Below are positions 41,712-49,693 of a stretch of 49,693 bases of DNA, piece after piece; the stretch's first letter is position 1; every line of letters starts with the position of its first letter. The DNA comes from Chthoniobacter flavus (lineage in GTDB: Bacteria; Verrucomicrobiota; Verrucomicrobiia; Chthoniobacterales; JACTMZ01), in assembly GCA_945871065.1 (NCBI GenBank), contig CAMBUL010000009.1:1-49693 (forward strand), written 5' to 3'. The notes beneath the pieces are model-generated. The model was not told the origin of the DNA. It worked only from the letters and a program-made list of their open reading frames with translations, and did not search any database. The translations under genes were made by a program, and so were the position numbers.

Positions 41712-42587
41712 TCACTTCAGGGCGTCGAGGGCGAGCTCGTTGACCGAAACGGGCTGGCGCTGCAGGAGGTTGGCGACGTGCGATTCGCGGTTGAGGGCGG
41801 CGCGCTGGTTGCGCAAGAGGGTGGCAATTTCGCCTTTCACCTCGTCAAGCGGCGCGGGACCGGCTTCGCGCACATCTTGCAGCAAAATGAGATGAAACCC
41901 GGCCCGGCCTTCGACCGGAGCGGAGATCTGACCCTTGGAGAGTCCGGTCACCGCGGTGCGGATTTCGGGGGTGATTTCGGCCTCGGCCAGCCAGCCCAGT
42001 TCCCCGCCGCGAGCGGCGGAGGCCGCATCGTTGCTGTTGGCTTTGGCCAAGGCGGCGAACTCGCCCGGTTTGCCTTTCAAGGTGTCGGCAATTTCCTGCG
42101 CCCGCTTGCGCGCCGCGTTTTTGTCCCCATCGTCGGCGATGAATATTTGGGAGAGCTGGTAACGGCGGGGGAGTTGCAAACGTTCTTTTTCTGCCGCGTA
42201 AACTTTCGCGATCTCCTCCTTGGAAGGATAGCCCTCCGGGACTTTGCTCACTTCGGCGAGGTAACTTTCGACCACATATTGGTCGCGGAGCCGCGCGAGG
42301 CCGGTGATGGTCTGCGGCTTTTTGTCCCAACCGGCCCCGGCGGCATCTTGCAAGACGGCGTTGTTGACCAGGACCGAGCGGACGAAGCGGATCAGGGTGG
42401 CTTTGTCCCCGGTCAGCGCGGTGCGGTCGGCGGCCGGGAGTGCCTCCAAATACGGGCGGACTTCGGAGGCTTTGACTTCGCGCTCGCCGATTTTGGCCAC
42501 CACGGCGTCGTCGGCTTGGAGGGGAGAACCGGGGCCGAAGGCGGCCATGGCTAGGGTAAGGAGAGAGAGCATCGGTGGGTTTTTCAT
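41712..42587 (-). CDS. Periplasmic PpiC/parvulin-type peptidyl-prolyl isomerase, SurA-like
   Basis: The 291-residue product has a signal peptide (LSLLTLAMAAFGPGSPLQA), an N-terminal helical chaperone-like part (VRSVLVNNAVLQDAAGAGW, ARLRDQYVVESYLAEV) and a parvulin domain ~145-240. The parvulin motifs are YQLSQIFIADDGDKNAARKR, FAALAKANSNDAASAARGGE-LGWL and GQISAPVEGRAGFHLILLQ. Such proteins aid folding of outer-membrane proteins. As the last gene of the operon with TpsB and a porin, a chaperone role for those barrels is plausible. The start overlaps the coiled-coil gene's stop by four bases. Confidence 0.9.
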   Translation of the reverse strand: MKNPPMLSLLTLAMAAFGPGSPLQADDAVVAKIGEREVKASEVRPYLEALPAADRTALTGDKATLIRFVRSVLVNNAVLQDAAGAGWDKKPQTITGLARLRDQYVVESYLAEVSKVPEGYPSKEEIAKVYAAEKERLQLPRRYQLSQIFIADDGDKNAARKRAQEIADTLKGKPGEFAALAKANSNDAASAARGGELGWLAEAEITPEIRTAVTGLSKGQISAPVEGRAGFHLILLQDVREAGPAPLDEVKGEIATLLRNQRAALNRESHVANLLQRQPVSVNELALDALK

Positions 42588-43252
42588 GGGTTAGAAGGGG
42601 CAGGTGCCGGGGTCGTTGCGGGAGGCGACGGTGGGCTGGGCAGGCCGGTCGCCCGGACCCGCGTTTCGAGATCTTGCATGATGGTCTGGAGAGCGGCACG
42701 GTTCACACTGATGAAGGGTTCGCGGGACAGCATGGTGCGGCCGAGGCTGTGCGCGGCGTAGCGGTCGAGGATTTCGTCGGCCAGATTTTTCATCTCGGCC
42801 AGCCGGACTTGTTGCTCGGCCACGGCGCGCTCCAGAACGATAATGCGGCCCTTCGCTTTGGCCAGCTCGTGCTCCGACTTGCGGGCCCGTTCGGTCAGGG
42901 CGCGGTAATCTTTTTCCCACTTGGCCACTTGCGCGCCGAGCGCGAGGGCTTTGTCTTCAATCTGCGTCATGGCGGCACGCAGTTCGGCCGTTTGGTTGGC
43001 CGCGTTGTTGCGCTCGTCCACCAACTGCGCCTGCACCGCGGCAGTTTCCTTTTTGGCTTTGGCCGCCGCCATTTCCGCCTGCACGGCCGTGCCTTCCATT
43101 TCCGCTGTTTTGGCCTGCGCCTCGCGCAACTGGAGCATGGTATTGCGCAGAGCTTCCCTCAACTGGGCTTCGACGGCACCTTCTTCCTCGGCTGCGAGGG
43201 GAAAGGGGGAGAGGACCAGCAGGAGCAGAAACAAGGCAATGGCACGCATCAT
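42584..43252 (-). CDS. Exported coiled-coil protein, function unknown
   Basis: The 222-residue product has a signal peptide (RAIALFLLLLVLSPFPLAA), then a continuous coiled coil of ~140 residues rich in Ala, Glu, Lys and Gln (LREALRNTMLQLREAQAKTAE, NQTAELRAAMTQIEDKALAL, RIIVLERAVAEQQVRLAEM). A short C-terminal part ends in a Pro/Ser tail. It resembles periplasmic YbgF/CpoB N-terminal or OmpH/Skp-like coiled coils in layout only. It lies 5 bp after the porin gene and overlaps the ppiC gene, so it belongs to the same operon. A spacer or holdase between membranes is an inference. Confidence 0.75.
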   Translation of the reverse strand: MMRAIALFLLLLVLSPFPLAAEEEGAVEAQLREALRNTMLQLREAQAKTAEMEGTAVQAEMAAAKAKKETAAVQAQLVDERNNAANQTAELRAAMTQIEDKALALGAQVAKWEKDYRALTERARKSEHELAKAKGRIIVLERAVAEQQVRLAEMKNLADEILDRYAAHSLGRTMLSREPFISVNRAALQTIMQDLETRVRATGLPSPPSPPATTPAPAPSNP

Positions 43253-43257
43253 AGAGG

Positions 43258-45465
43258 CTAAAATTTGGCTCCCAGATCAACCTGGAAAATATTCATGTCA
43301 TATTGCGGTCCGGCAATGCTTTCCGAGCCATACCAGCGGAGGCCGAGGTAAACCTGCGGGGAGAGGGCGACCCGGCCCGCCAAGGTGAAGCCCTTCATGT
43401 TGGTGCCGCCCAGCCCGAAGTCCGAATCGTTGAAGCCGTCGACCACCGCATCGGAACCGACATAACGGTAGCCGAAGGAAAGCTGCCAGGCGCCCAGCTT
43501 GTCGAGTTCGGCATGGCCGGCTTCGATGTCGACCAGCCACGCATTGGGGTCGCCCTCATAGGTGCCGTCACTCTCCAGATTGTCATCGACGCTGAGGTTG
43601 TTGACCGCCACCTCGTTGATCGCCGACGAGTTGAAGGCGAGATTGCTCACGAATTCGCCGATCAAGGAAACGGTGATGGGATCCCAGCCATCGTAGCTGA
43701 GCTTGCCGGTGAAGGCCAAATTTTGGAACGGGGTGGCCAGTCCGAAATACTGGTAATCCATGAGCAGCTCGGACGAACCCGGCGGCGGAACAACGTTACG
43801 CAGCGTGCGGTAGGTGTTACCCTTTTGCGCGAAGGACGGACGGCTGTTGTCGGTATCGCCGGCGTCATCCTCGGAATACTGGGTGTAGGGCGAGGAAAAT
43901 TTTCCTTCGATATTGTAGAACGAGTAATAGGCCGCGGCGACCTGCGTGCTCCAATTGCGGGTGATGTTAACTTGGGTGCCACTCTGGATGGCGAAGAGGT
44001 ATTTGTCATAACTCGGATACTTCTCCGCCTGGTTCGAGGAGAAGTTCAGGTCGGTGTTGAAGACCGGGAACGCGCCCGCCACGACCGAGGGAAGGAAGAC
44101 GTCATTGTAGTTGTAGGTCAGGCGCAGGGCCGCACCGTCGAAGCCGAGGTCGTTGTCGAAAATGATCGGGGTGGAAAAGAAAGGATTGTCGAAGCGTCCG
44201 ACCCAGAGAGTCGCCCCGGCTCCGCCCCCCGGTTGACCCGGACCGACCATGGAGTAGGGGGCTCCTACGGCAAGCAACCCGGTCTCAGGCCCGCCGCCCC
44301 CGATGTCGTAGCGGATGTAGGCGCGGTCGAGCCAGATGGCGTATTTGCTGAATTGGCCCCCTTGGCCTTGATTGGCCAGACCCATCGACTGGTTGGCTGT
44401 GACCGGGGAGTTGTTGTCGCCCGTGGCCATGCGGAGGCCGGCGCTGAAGTTGTCACCTAGTTCGATGCCCGTGCCGAGGCGGACGAGCATGCGGTAGCGG
44501 TTGCGGTTCTGATCGGTGTTCCATTGCGGCGGCGGGCTCAGGGCGAGAGCAGACGGCAAAATGTTGATCGGCGAACCGGTGTTGATCGCATTGAAATTCA
44601 CGAAAGCATTCTGTCCGTCGAAATTGTTCGAAGGATAAAGATCCGCTTCGTAGCGGAAGCGGATTTCACCCTCGGGCTTGAGTTGGGCGAGGAGAGCGGG
44701 GAGTCCGGGGGGCGCCCGCTCGGGGCCGCCGATGGAGACACCTGCGGCGGCCAGTTCCCGGCGAATGTCGGCCACCAACTGTTCGCGCACGGGGGCGGGG
44801 ATGTGGCTGACGCTCACGTCCGATTCCATTTCGCGCCGCGAGGCGTCGACCGCGCTCATGCCGGTTTGTTCGGCCAGTGCCTGGTCGGTCATGGTCTGGA
44901 CGGCGGCGATTTGCGCGATGGCAAACATGTCCGACTCGTTTTGCACTTTTTGGGTTTCGGCTTCGGCCTGGGCCTGGGTGATCATGCCGCGAGCGTCGCC
45001 CGCGGTGAGCACGCCCCGCTCGACCAGTTTGTTGATCAGGTTGATCACCACATTGCCGGTCGGCGTGGTGGCGATACTCTGACCGGCAGCCGGTGGTTCC
45101 TCCGGGGTTACCGCGGCGGAAGTCGCATTGTTCCCCGCGGTGGCTGCCGTGGCGGCCAAGGGAGCGGTATCCTCCTTGGCATAAGGCTCGACAGTCCAAG
45201 TGGGAAGCTCCGGCTCGACAGCAGGGGCCAGGGGAGAGGTTTCGATGGGCACCGCGGCAATTTCGACCGCGGTCGCCTCCAAGATTTCGGCCGAAGGCCC
45301 CTCTTCGAGGGCCGGACTCTCCGCCGCGGGGACCACCGGGGCCGAAGGAAGCGCCACCTCGGCCGGTGGGACGGCTTCGAGCGGGCCCGCCGGTTGCGCG
45401 GCGCGGCACCAAGCGCCCGCGAGGACGAGGGCGGCCAGGATGGTCTGGAAAAAGAGACGGTTCAT
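43258..45465 (-). CDS. Large outer-membrane porin with N-terminal periplasmic extension
   Basis: The 735-residue product has a signal peptide (LFFQTILAALVLAGAWCRA), a Pro/Ala/Glu-rich linker to ~145, a helical region with LINKLVERGVLTAGDARGMI and an EQLVADIRRELA stretch. From ~275 on, a beta-barrel follows: GEIRFRYEADLYPSNNFDGQ, RNRYRMLVRLGTGIELGDNF, SAGLRMATGDNNSPV, to MNIFQVDLGAKF at the end. This fits the 'putative porin' family (PF16930-like). The N-terminal helices could touch the periplasm or cell wall. It is cotranscribed with tonB (4-base overlap), so a substrate channel linked to this system is possible. The substrate is unknown. Confidence 0.85.
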   Translation of the reverse strand: MNRLFFQTILAALVLAGAWCRAAQPAGPLEAVPPAEVALPSAPVVPAAESPALEEGPSAEILEATAVEIAAVPIETSPLAPAVEPELPTWTVEPYAKEDTAPLAATAATAGNNATSAAVTPEEPPAAGQSIATTPTGNVVINLINKLVERGVLTAGDARGMITQAQAEAETQKVQNESDMFAIAQIAAVQTMTDQALAEQTGMSAVDASRREMESDVSVSHIPAPVREQLVADIRRELAAAGVSIGGPERAPPGLPALLAQLKPEGEIRFRYEADLYPSNNFDGQNAFVNFNAINTGSPINILPSALALSPPPQWNTDQNRNRYRMLVRLGTGIELGDNFSAGLRMATGDNNSPVTANQSMGLANQGQGGQFSKYAIWLDRAYIRYDIGGGGPETGLLAVGAPYSMVGPGQPGGGAGATLWVGRFDNPFFSTPIIFDNDLGFDGAALRLTYNYNDVFLPSVVAGAFPVFNTDLNFSSNQAEKYPSYDKYLFAIQSGTQVNITRNWSTQVAAAYYSFYNIEGKFSSPYTQYSEDDAGDTDNSRPSFAQKGNTYRTLRNVVPPPGSSELLMDYQYFGLATPFQNLAFTGKLSYDGWDPITVSLIGEFVSNLAFNSSAINEVAVNNLSVDDNLESDGTYEGDPNAWLVDIEAGHAELDKLGAWQLSFGYRYVGSDAVVDGFNDSDFGLGGTNMKGFTLAGRVALSPQVYLGLRWYGSESIAGPQYDMNIFQVDLGAKF

Positions 45466-46172
45466 GGTCGCGAGGTATTGATCCGCATGACGATCGGCAT
45501 GGGCATATCATCCGGCGGCGGATCGGGCAATTGGGCGCCGTTGAGAATTTCGGATTCGATGGCACGGTCAATGGCCGGATCCCCCGAGGATCCTTCGATG
45601 GAAGCACGGGTCACCCGCCCCGTGCGATCGACCCAGATGCGCGCTTTGACCGTCATGCGCGAGGTGCGCGTCAGTTTGTGATTACGCACGGCAGCCGATA
45701 CCGCGTTCTGCACCCTCCCGGCATACCATCCGAACCGCGTGCCGGCTCCGCCACCTTGACCGCGGCTGCCGATCATGCCGCCGCCGCCTTTTCCGACCAG
45801 ACCGAAGCCATCGGGGGCGCCGTCTCCTTGGATATTGGAGCCCATCGGCTCGGGCGCATCGGGTGCTGCCTCCGGCTCGGGCGGTGAATCCGGCGCAGCC
45901 TCTTCGACAAACTCGGGCGCATCGGGCGGAGGCTCGGCTTGTTCGGGCGGTGGTGGCGGCGGGGTGGGTGCCGGGGGCGGGGGCGGCGGCAGCACCGGCA
46001 TGACATTGACCACGCTGGTTGTCTTCTTTTTCGGTTTGCTTTCACCGCCGAGGAAAAAGAAAGCCCCTGCGGCCACGGCCAGGAATGCGGCCCCGAGACC
46101 GACGATCAGGAAGACGGGCGACCTTTTGTTTCCGGTCTCGGGGGAGCCGGAGGTTGGAGGCAAGCTGGCCAT
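45462..46172 (-). CDS. tonB: TonB energy transducer
   Basis: The 236-residue product has one N-terminal helix (SPVFLIVGLGAAFLAVAAGAF), a long Pro-rich spacer (VLPPPPPPAPTPPPPPPEQA, then Asp/Glu/Pro), a Gly-rich hinge (GKGGGGMIGSRGQGGG) and a C-terminal TonB domain ~150-236 with VQNAVSAAVRNHKL, TVKARIWVDRTGRVTRASI and AIDRAIESEILNGAQLPDPP. It carries energy from ExbB/ExbD across the periplasm to an outer-membrane receptor. No TonB-dependent receptor with a plug is in the window. The cotranscribed porin or TpsB are therefore unusual candidate partners. Confidence 0.93.
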   Translation of the reverse strand: MASLPPTSGSPETGNKRSPVFLIVGLGAAFLAVAAGAFFFLGGESKPKKKTTSVVNVMPVLPPPPPPAPTPPPPPPEQAEPPPDAPEFVEEAAPDSPPEPEAAPDAPEPMGSNIQGDGAPDGFGLVGKGGGGMIGSRGQGGGAGTRFGWYAGRVQNAVSAAVRNHKLTRTSRMTVKARIWVDRTGRVTRASIEGSSGDPAIDRAIESEILNGAQLPDPPPDDMPMPIVMRINTSRP

Positions 46173-46176
46173 GGTC

Positions 46177-46584
46177 TTATTGATCCGGGGCCACCGTGGC
46201 CAGACCGACTTGAGTGATGCCGAGGCGCCCGCAAACGTCGATCACGTTCATCACACCCTCGTACTGGGTTTGGCGGTCGCCGCGCACCACCACGGGAAAT
46301 TCCGGCACGCTCGCTTTGTGCGCTTTGAGTCGCGCCTCCAGCTCGGCCAAGGTCACGGGCACGGTATCGAGGGCGATCTGGCCTTGGTTGTTCACCGTGA
46401 TGGCCCGGCTTTTTGGTCCGCTCAAGTCGGCGGGCTTGCTCGAGGATTTCGGCAGATCAACCTTCACGCCCTGCACTCCGGCCGTGGTCATAATGATAAA
46501 AATGAGGAGAAGCACGAGGTAGAGGTCCACCATCGGCGTGACGTTGATGTCGTCGTAACTCTTGTCGTCTCCTCCGGCGTCCAT
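46177..46584 (-). CDS. exbD: ExbD/TolR-family proton channel subunit
   Basis: The 135-residue product has a short cytoplasmic start, one helix VTPMVDLYLVLLLIFIIMTT carrying the essential Asp (D20), then a periplasmic domain (VKVDLPKSSSKPADL, ALDTVPVTLAELEARLKAHK, VVVRGDRQTQYEGVMNVIDV). With ExbB it forms the proton-driven motor that powers TonB. Gaps of 3-4 bp to both neighbours show one operon. TolR is the alternative, but tonB is adjacent. Confidence 0.93.
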   Translation of the reverse strand: MDAGGDDKSYDDINVTPMVDLYLVLLLIFIIMTTAGVQGVKVDLPKSSSKPADLSGPKSRAITVNNQGQIALDTVPVTLAELEARLKAHKASVPEFPVVVRGDRQTQYEGVMNVIDVCGRLGITQVGLATVAPDQ

Positions 46585-46587
46585 GGG

Positions 46588-48522
46588 TCAGTTCAGGTTG
46601 GCCACGGCGGGCTCGTTTGAGGGCGGGGCGAAGCGGGGGGGCAGGCCCTCTCCGGGCGGCGGATAAGCTTCGGCCATTTTGGTCACAAATTCGTCGATGA
46701 AGACCTGCATCGAGGAGATCACGTCTTTGATCCGCGAGCTGAGGACGCTGTACATGAAAAGGGCCGGGATGGCCACGAAGAGGCCCACCGTGGTGGCCAG
46801 CAGAGCGCTGGCAATACCCGGCGCGATCGAGTTGACATCCACCTCGCCCGACTTGGCGATGATGGCGAAGGTGATCATGACGCCAACCACCGTGCCGAGC
46901 AGGCCGACGTAAGGGCCGCCGGCGATGCTTGTGGTCAGAATAACCAGACCTTTGTTCAGCCGCTGCCGCTCCCGAACCAAGCCGGCGTCGAGCGAGGCGC
47001 GGATGGCTTGAATTGAACGCACCGACAACCCGCGGTGGCGGTCCGGGCCGGAGATGCGGTGCCGGATCTCCTTAACCCCGAGGTGATACAAGTGGTAGCA
47101 GGGAGAATCGAGCATTCCCTGGATGCCTGCTTTTTGCTTGGTCGCTCCCTTGGCCTCCATGGCTTCCATTCGCAGGTTGGTCAGGGAGTCCGGGTCATCG
47201 GCATCCAGCACCGTCAAGTCGCCGGAGACTTCGCCCCACTGGCGGAGGAACTCGCTGTCGCCTTTCATCAAGGCGCGCAGGCGGATGAATTTGGCCACCG
47301 CAACCGACCATCCCATGATCATCATGATCACGCAGACCACCACGGCGATCCATCCGTCGAACATCATGTTGTTGGCGATGTCGCCGAAGAGCATGACGTG
47401 TTCGAGCGCACCGCCATGGCCTTCATCGGAACCGCCGCCTTCCAACTCGGCGAAACTCAAGACCTTGCTGGCCGCCTCGCTACCCGACTGGTTGATACTC
47501 ATGAGGCGCAAGTCCGGCGCGGAAAGGGCCGCGCGATAGACTTGCAACTCGTCGAATTCTCCGAGGAACCGTCCTTCGCTCGAAACGGCCGGATCGGGCC
47601 CGCCAAGGAAGATCGGACCATCACCGGCCGGCAACGGCACGGCCAGCGCACCGACCTCGCGCCCGTCGAGGTAGAGGGTCATTTTGCCGCTGTTCGCGGT
47701 GACCGCGATTTGGCGCCAAGTCGCGGCGGACAAAGTTTCCACGGCCACCGCGCGGGGTTGGCCGTCGACTTCGAGGAATGGTGCGCCGCCGGCGGCGAGG
47801 CCCAAGCGGAAATTTCCGGCGCCCGGGCGGGTGAAAAGAATGGCCTCGTTCGCCGTGGCGATCGGCTTGACCCAGAAAATGAGCGTGAGGCTGGCGTCCG
47901 CACTCCACGCATTAGCCGCCGAACCGGGAATGGACACCGGGTCGCGTCCGACCAGGCGCAAGCCGTCGGCCACGATGGTGCCTTCGGAAATGCTCCCGGC
48001 GCTTCCGGCATGCGAGGCGTTGGCCGTGGCATCCTGGGGCGGGGTGCCTCGTTCGTTGAGGTGGTAAACGAAGGCCGCGTTATCGGGGTAGGTTTTGGCC
48101 TGGTCGGGAGCGCCCTCGGCCTCGGGCGCGGCATTGCCGTAGTAGAGGAAAAATTCGGCGGCCCCTTTTTCTCCACCGGCCGGGACTCTGACCCAAGCGA
48201 AACCCTCCGCCATGAGCGGATCGAATTTTTCGAGGTGGAAGGGCAGGACTTGTCCATCGGCGGCGACGAAGCGGAGGTCGCTGCCATCAGGCTGTACGAG
48301 GTCGAAGGGCAGGTTGCCCGGATGCAGGCGCACGAGCACCACGGTCTCGCCCGTCTCGCCCCCGATCTCGGCTCCCTCGGCCGCGGGGTCGAGGGTGAAC
48401 TTGGTCCGCCCGGTCCACTCCTCTTTCCACCAATCGGGCGCGGCGGCCGAGACCGTTGCAGCGAGGGTCAACCCGGCAAGCATCAGGGCGAGACAACGGA
48501 GGATGAAGGGGTGCGATTTCAT
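46588..48522 (-). CDS. ExbB/MotA-type motor protein fused to DUF2341 and LamG-like domains
   Basis: The 644-residue product has a signal peptide (LRCLALMLAGLTLAATVSA). Residues ~30-150 have the DUF2341 pattern: WWKEEWTGRTKFTLD, FAWVRVPAGGEKGAAEFFLY-YGN. Residues ~190-335 are LamG/concanavalin-like (LIFWVKPI, WRQIAVTANSGKMTLYLDG, GEFDELQVYRAAL). After a helix at ~375-397 (GWIAVVVCVIMMIMGWSVAV) comes the ExbB/TolQ core with GPYVGLLGTVVGVMITFAII and GIASALLATTVGLFVAIPAL. ATG 48522 gives the signal peptide and sits 1 bp after the TpsB stop; longer frames have none. The periplasmic domains are an addition to ordinary ExbB and may bind glycans or protein. Confidence 0.9.
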   Translation of the reverse strand: MKSHPFILRCLALMLAGLTLAATVSAAAPDWWKEEWTGRTKFTLDPAAEGAEIGGETGETVVLVRLHPGNLPFDLVQPDGSDLRFVAADGQVLPFHLEKFDPLMAEGFAWVRVPAGGEKGAAEFFLYYGNAAPEAEGAPDQAKTYPDNAAFVYHLNERGTPPQDATANASHAGSAGSISEGTIVADGLRLVGRDPVSIPGSAANAWSADASLTLIFWVKPIATANEAILFTRPGAGNFRLGLAAGGAPFLEVDGQPRAVAVETLSAATWRQIAVTANSGKMTLYLDGREVGALAVPLPAGDGPIFLGGPDPAVSSEGRFLGEFDELQVYRAALSAPDLRLMSINQSGSEAASKVLSFAELEGGGSDEGHGGALEHVMLFGDIANNMMFDGWIAVVVCVIMMIMGWSVAVAKFIRLRALMKGDSEFLRQWGEVSGDLTVLDADDPDSLTNLRMEAMEAKGATKQKAGIQGMLDSPCYHLYHLGVKEIRHRISGPDRHRGLSVRSIQAIRASLDAGLVRERQRLNKGLVILTTSIAGGPYVGLLGTVVGVMITFAIIAKSGEVDVNSIAPGIASALLATTVGLFVAIPALFMYSVLSSRIKDVISSMQVFIDEFVTKMAEAYPPPGEGLPPRFAPPSNEPAVANLN

Positions 48523-48523
48523 A

Positions 48524-49693
48524 TTAAAATTCCGCCCAAACGCGGAAAACAAGCATCGGGCTGCCGGCCGGTCGGTAGCTATCCGCCTCGGTCGAGCCTT
48601 GCGAGATTTGCGGAATTCCAACGTAGACCGCACTATTGAGCCAGTCCATGAATGTGGCCAGCGCCCCGAAGCCAACGCTGAGCAGGTTGAAGTTGGTGGT
48701 CTGTTCGGGCAACGGGTCATTGATGTAAACGGAACCGGCATCGAGGAAGCCGAGCAGGCGGACTTCGTGTCGGTCGTTTTTGATCCACCAGCGCAGGAGC
48801 GAAGGGGAGCGGACTTCCAATGTGCCGGCGATGGCGCTGTCGCCCACCGCTTGGGATTCGAGGTAGCCGCGCACCGTGGTGAGGCCGCCGACGGAAAATT
48901 GCTCGCTGTCGACCAAGGCATTGTCGGTGGCCTGGCCTTGGAGCAGCGCTTTGACTTGGAAGTCCTGCCAGAGGTCGTGCTCGTAGCTGGCCAGGCCGCG
49001 AAAGTAAAAATAGTTGCCGTTGGCCGAGTAACGCCGGTTGTCGAATTCAACCTCCCCGCTGCCCGTCCCGCGGAAATGCCAGTTGAAGGACCCGTCGAAT
49101 TGGAAGCGGTAATCCTTGCCCATCCAGAAGCCATTGTAGCTGAGCAGGAAGGGGTAATAGGTGACCGGCGAGGAGTCGATCACCACGTTGTTGACGGACA
49201 GCGACTGCTCAAAATTCTTGTAATCCATCCCGAAGGTGAGGTTGTGAAACATGCCGGTGTGGCGGGTGGGCAACTCGGCGATGAGGCGTCCGCCATAGAT
49301 CTCGCCGTTGCCGGTCGAAGCGCTGCCGCCGAGGGTCGAGACGTCGCTGTTCTGACGGATGGCTTGCGCCATGAGGGAGAGCCACTCCACGCGCGGTACT
49401 GGGGCGAGGTAGTAACCGGAGTAGACGAGGGCATCGTCGGCGTCCTGCGGCGCGACCTGGAATGCCGCGCCGATGGTGTGGCCGAACTGCCAGAGGTTGT
49501 CGTAGCGCAAAGAGGCGTCAAGGCGCAGCGGGGTGGTGTTGGCGCTGTAGCGGTTGTTCAACTCCACGCTGCCGTGGAGGGGAAAGGAATCTTCCACCAC
49601 CAGCTCCACGTCAACCGAGCCCGGCATGGCGCCGGGCTTGAATTCCGGTGTGACCCGCAGATCGGCGCGCCGGTTGAGGCGGATAACGTCCTT
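48524..49693 (-). CDS. TpsB outer-membrane transporter (FhaC/ShlB family), 5' end missing
   Basis: The 389 visible residues continue past the right edge of the window. The first residues (LNRRADLRVTPEFKPGAMPG, SVDVELVVEDSFPLHGSVEL) are the end of the second POTRA domain. A 16-strand barrel follows, including the TpsB signature EQFSVGGLTTVRGYLES in the loop-6 region, and the final strand SPMLVFRVWAEF. It would secrete a TpsA protein, and the FHA-type protein at 14654 is the only TPS substrate in the window. It heads (or continues) an operon with exbB, exbD and tonB. Confidence 0.92.
   Translation of the reverse strand, partial: KDVIRLNRRADLRVTPEFKPGAMPGSVDVELVVEDSFPLHGSVELNNRYSANTTPLRLDASLRYDNLWQFGHTIGAAFQVAPQDADDALVYSGYYLAPVPRVEWLSLMAQAIRQNSDVSTLGGSASTGNGEIYGGRLIAELPTRHTGMFHNLTFGMDYKNFEQSLSVNNVVIDSSPVTYYPFLLSYNGFWMGKDYRFQFDGSFNWHFRGTGSGEVEFDNRRYSANGNYFYFRGLASYEHDLWQDFQVKALLQGQATDNALVDSEQFSVGGLTTVRGYLESQAVGDSAIAGTLEVRSPSLLRWWIKNDRHEVRLLGFLDAGSVYINDPLPEQTTNFNLLSVGFGALATFMDWLNSAVYVGIPQISQGSTEADSYRPAGSPMLVFRVWAEF

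Noticed and set aside
43303-44460. Long plus-strand frame opposite the large porin
   Set aside because: It is a shadow of the porin beta-barrel reading frame, with no start signal and no domain.
47035-48639. Long open frame (534 codons) on the plus strand opposite the ExbB fusion
   Set aside because: High GC leaves antisense frames open; the minus strand has clear motifs in the same bases, and the plus-strand translation is low in complexity with no family pattern.

Overview
This 49.7 kb window is high-GC DNA from a Gram-negative, didermic bacterium, most likely a member of the Verrucomicrobiota (Opitutia- or Spartobacteria-like). The indications are two proteins ending in PEP-CTERM sorting tails (VPEPSTWALL, VPEPSTYALL), Verrucomicrobia-style secreted proteins with DxDxDG repeats, an LpxH-like lipid A phosphatase, a porin, TonB/ExbB/ExbD, and weak or absent Shine-Dalgarno sites. 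I saw no rRNA, tRNA, CRISPR array, transposase or exosortase gene. Lineage is inferred from protein character only.

Left part (1-14.4 kb): the 3' end of an OprB-type porin; a 1468-residue secreted protein fusing a PhoD phosphodiesterase to a UshA-like 5'-nucleotidase; a small zinc-ribbon membrane protein divergent from a group 2 sigma factor; a CxxC protein followed by a translationally coupled trio (PEP-CTERM protein, type II pseudopilin, histidine-rich secreted protein); a PhoB-type response regulator divergent from an LpxH-like phosphatase; and a five-gene arsenic operon (arsR-acr3-arsC-arsC-DUF6428) in which every junction is a 4-base overlap. A perfect palindrome covers the arsR start.

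Middle part (14.6-38.9 kb): a 3899-residue TpsA/FHA-type exoprotein with a DUF3739-like C-terminus and a probable CBM5/12-like insert, followed by an STT3/AglB-like integral membrane protein coupled to a GT39-like glycosyltransferase. Then come a PEP-CTERM protein with a PstS-like partner, a Sel1-repeat protein, a near-duplicate of the PEP-CTERM protein that has lost its sorting tail, a GT2 polyprenol-phosphate-type glycosyltransferase, and two toxin-antitoxin pairs (hicBA, brnTA).

Right part (39-49.7 kb, minus strand): two paralogous TPR membrane proteins, then a tight operon of a TpsB transporter, an ExbB fused to DUF2341 and LamG-like domains, ExbD, TonB, a large porin, a coiled-coil protein and a PpiC-type isomerase. 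TpsA at 14.6 kb and TpsB at 48.5 kb are plausible partners, and the STT3/GT genes could glycosylate surface proteins; both links are inference.

Two non-coding signals tie the window together. (1) An 18-bp palindrome, consensus TGTGACRAAAWWKTCACA in gene orientation, always with exactly 8 bases between its TGTGA and TCACA arms, occurs 10 times by eye. Every copy is intergenic, and nine lie 36-130 bp upstream of supported translation starts. (2) A family of imperfectly palindromic intergenic repeats sits just downstream of gene 3' ends.
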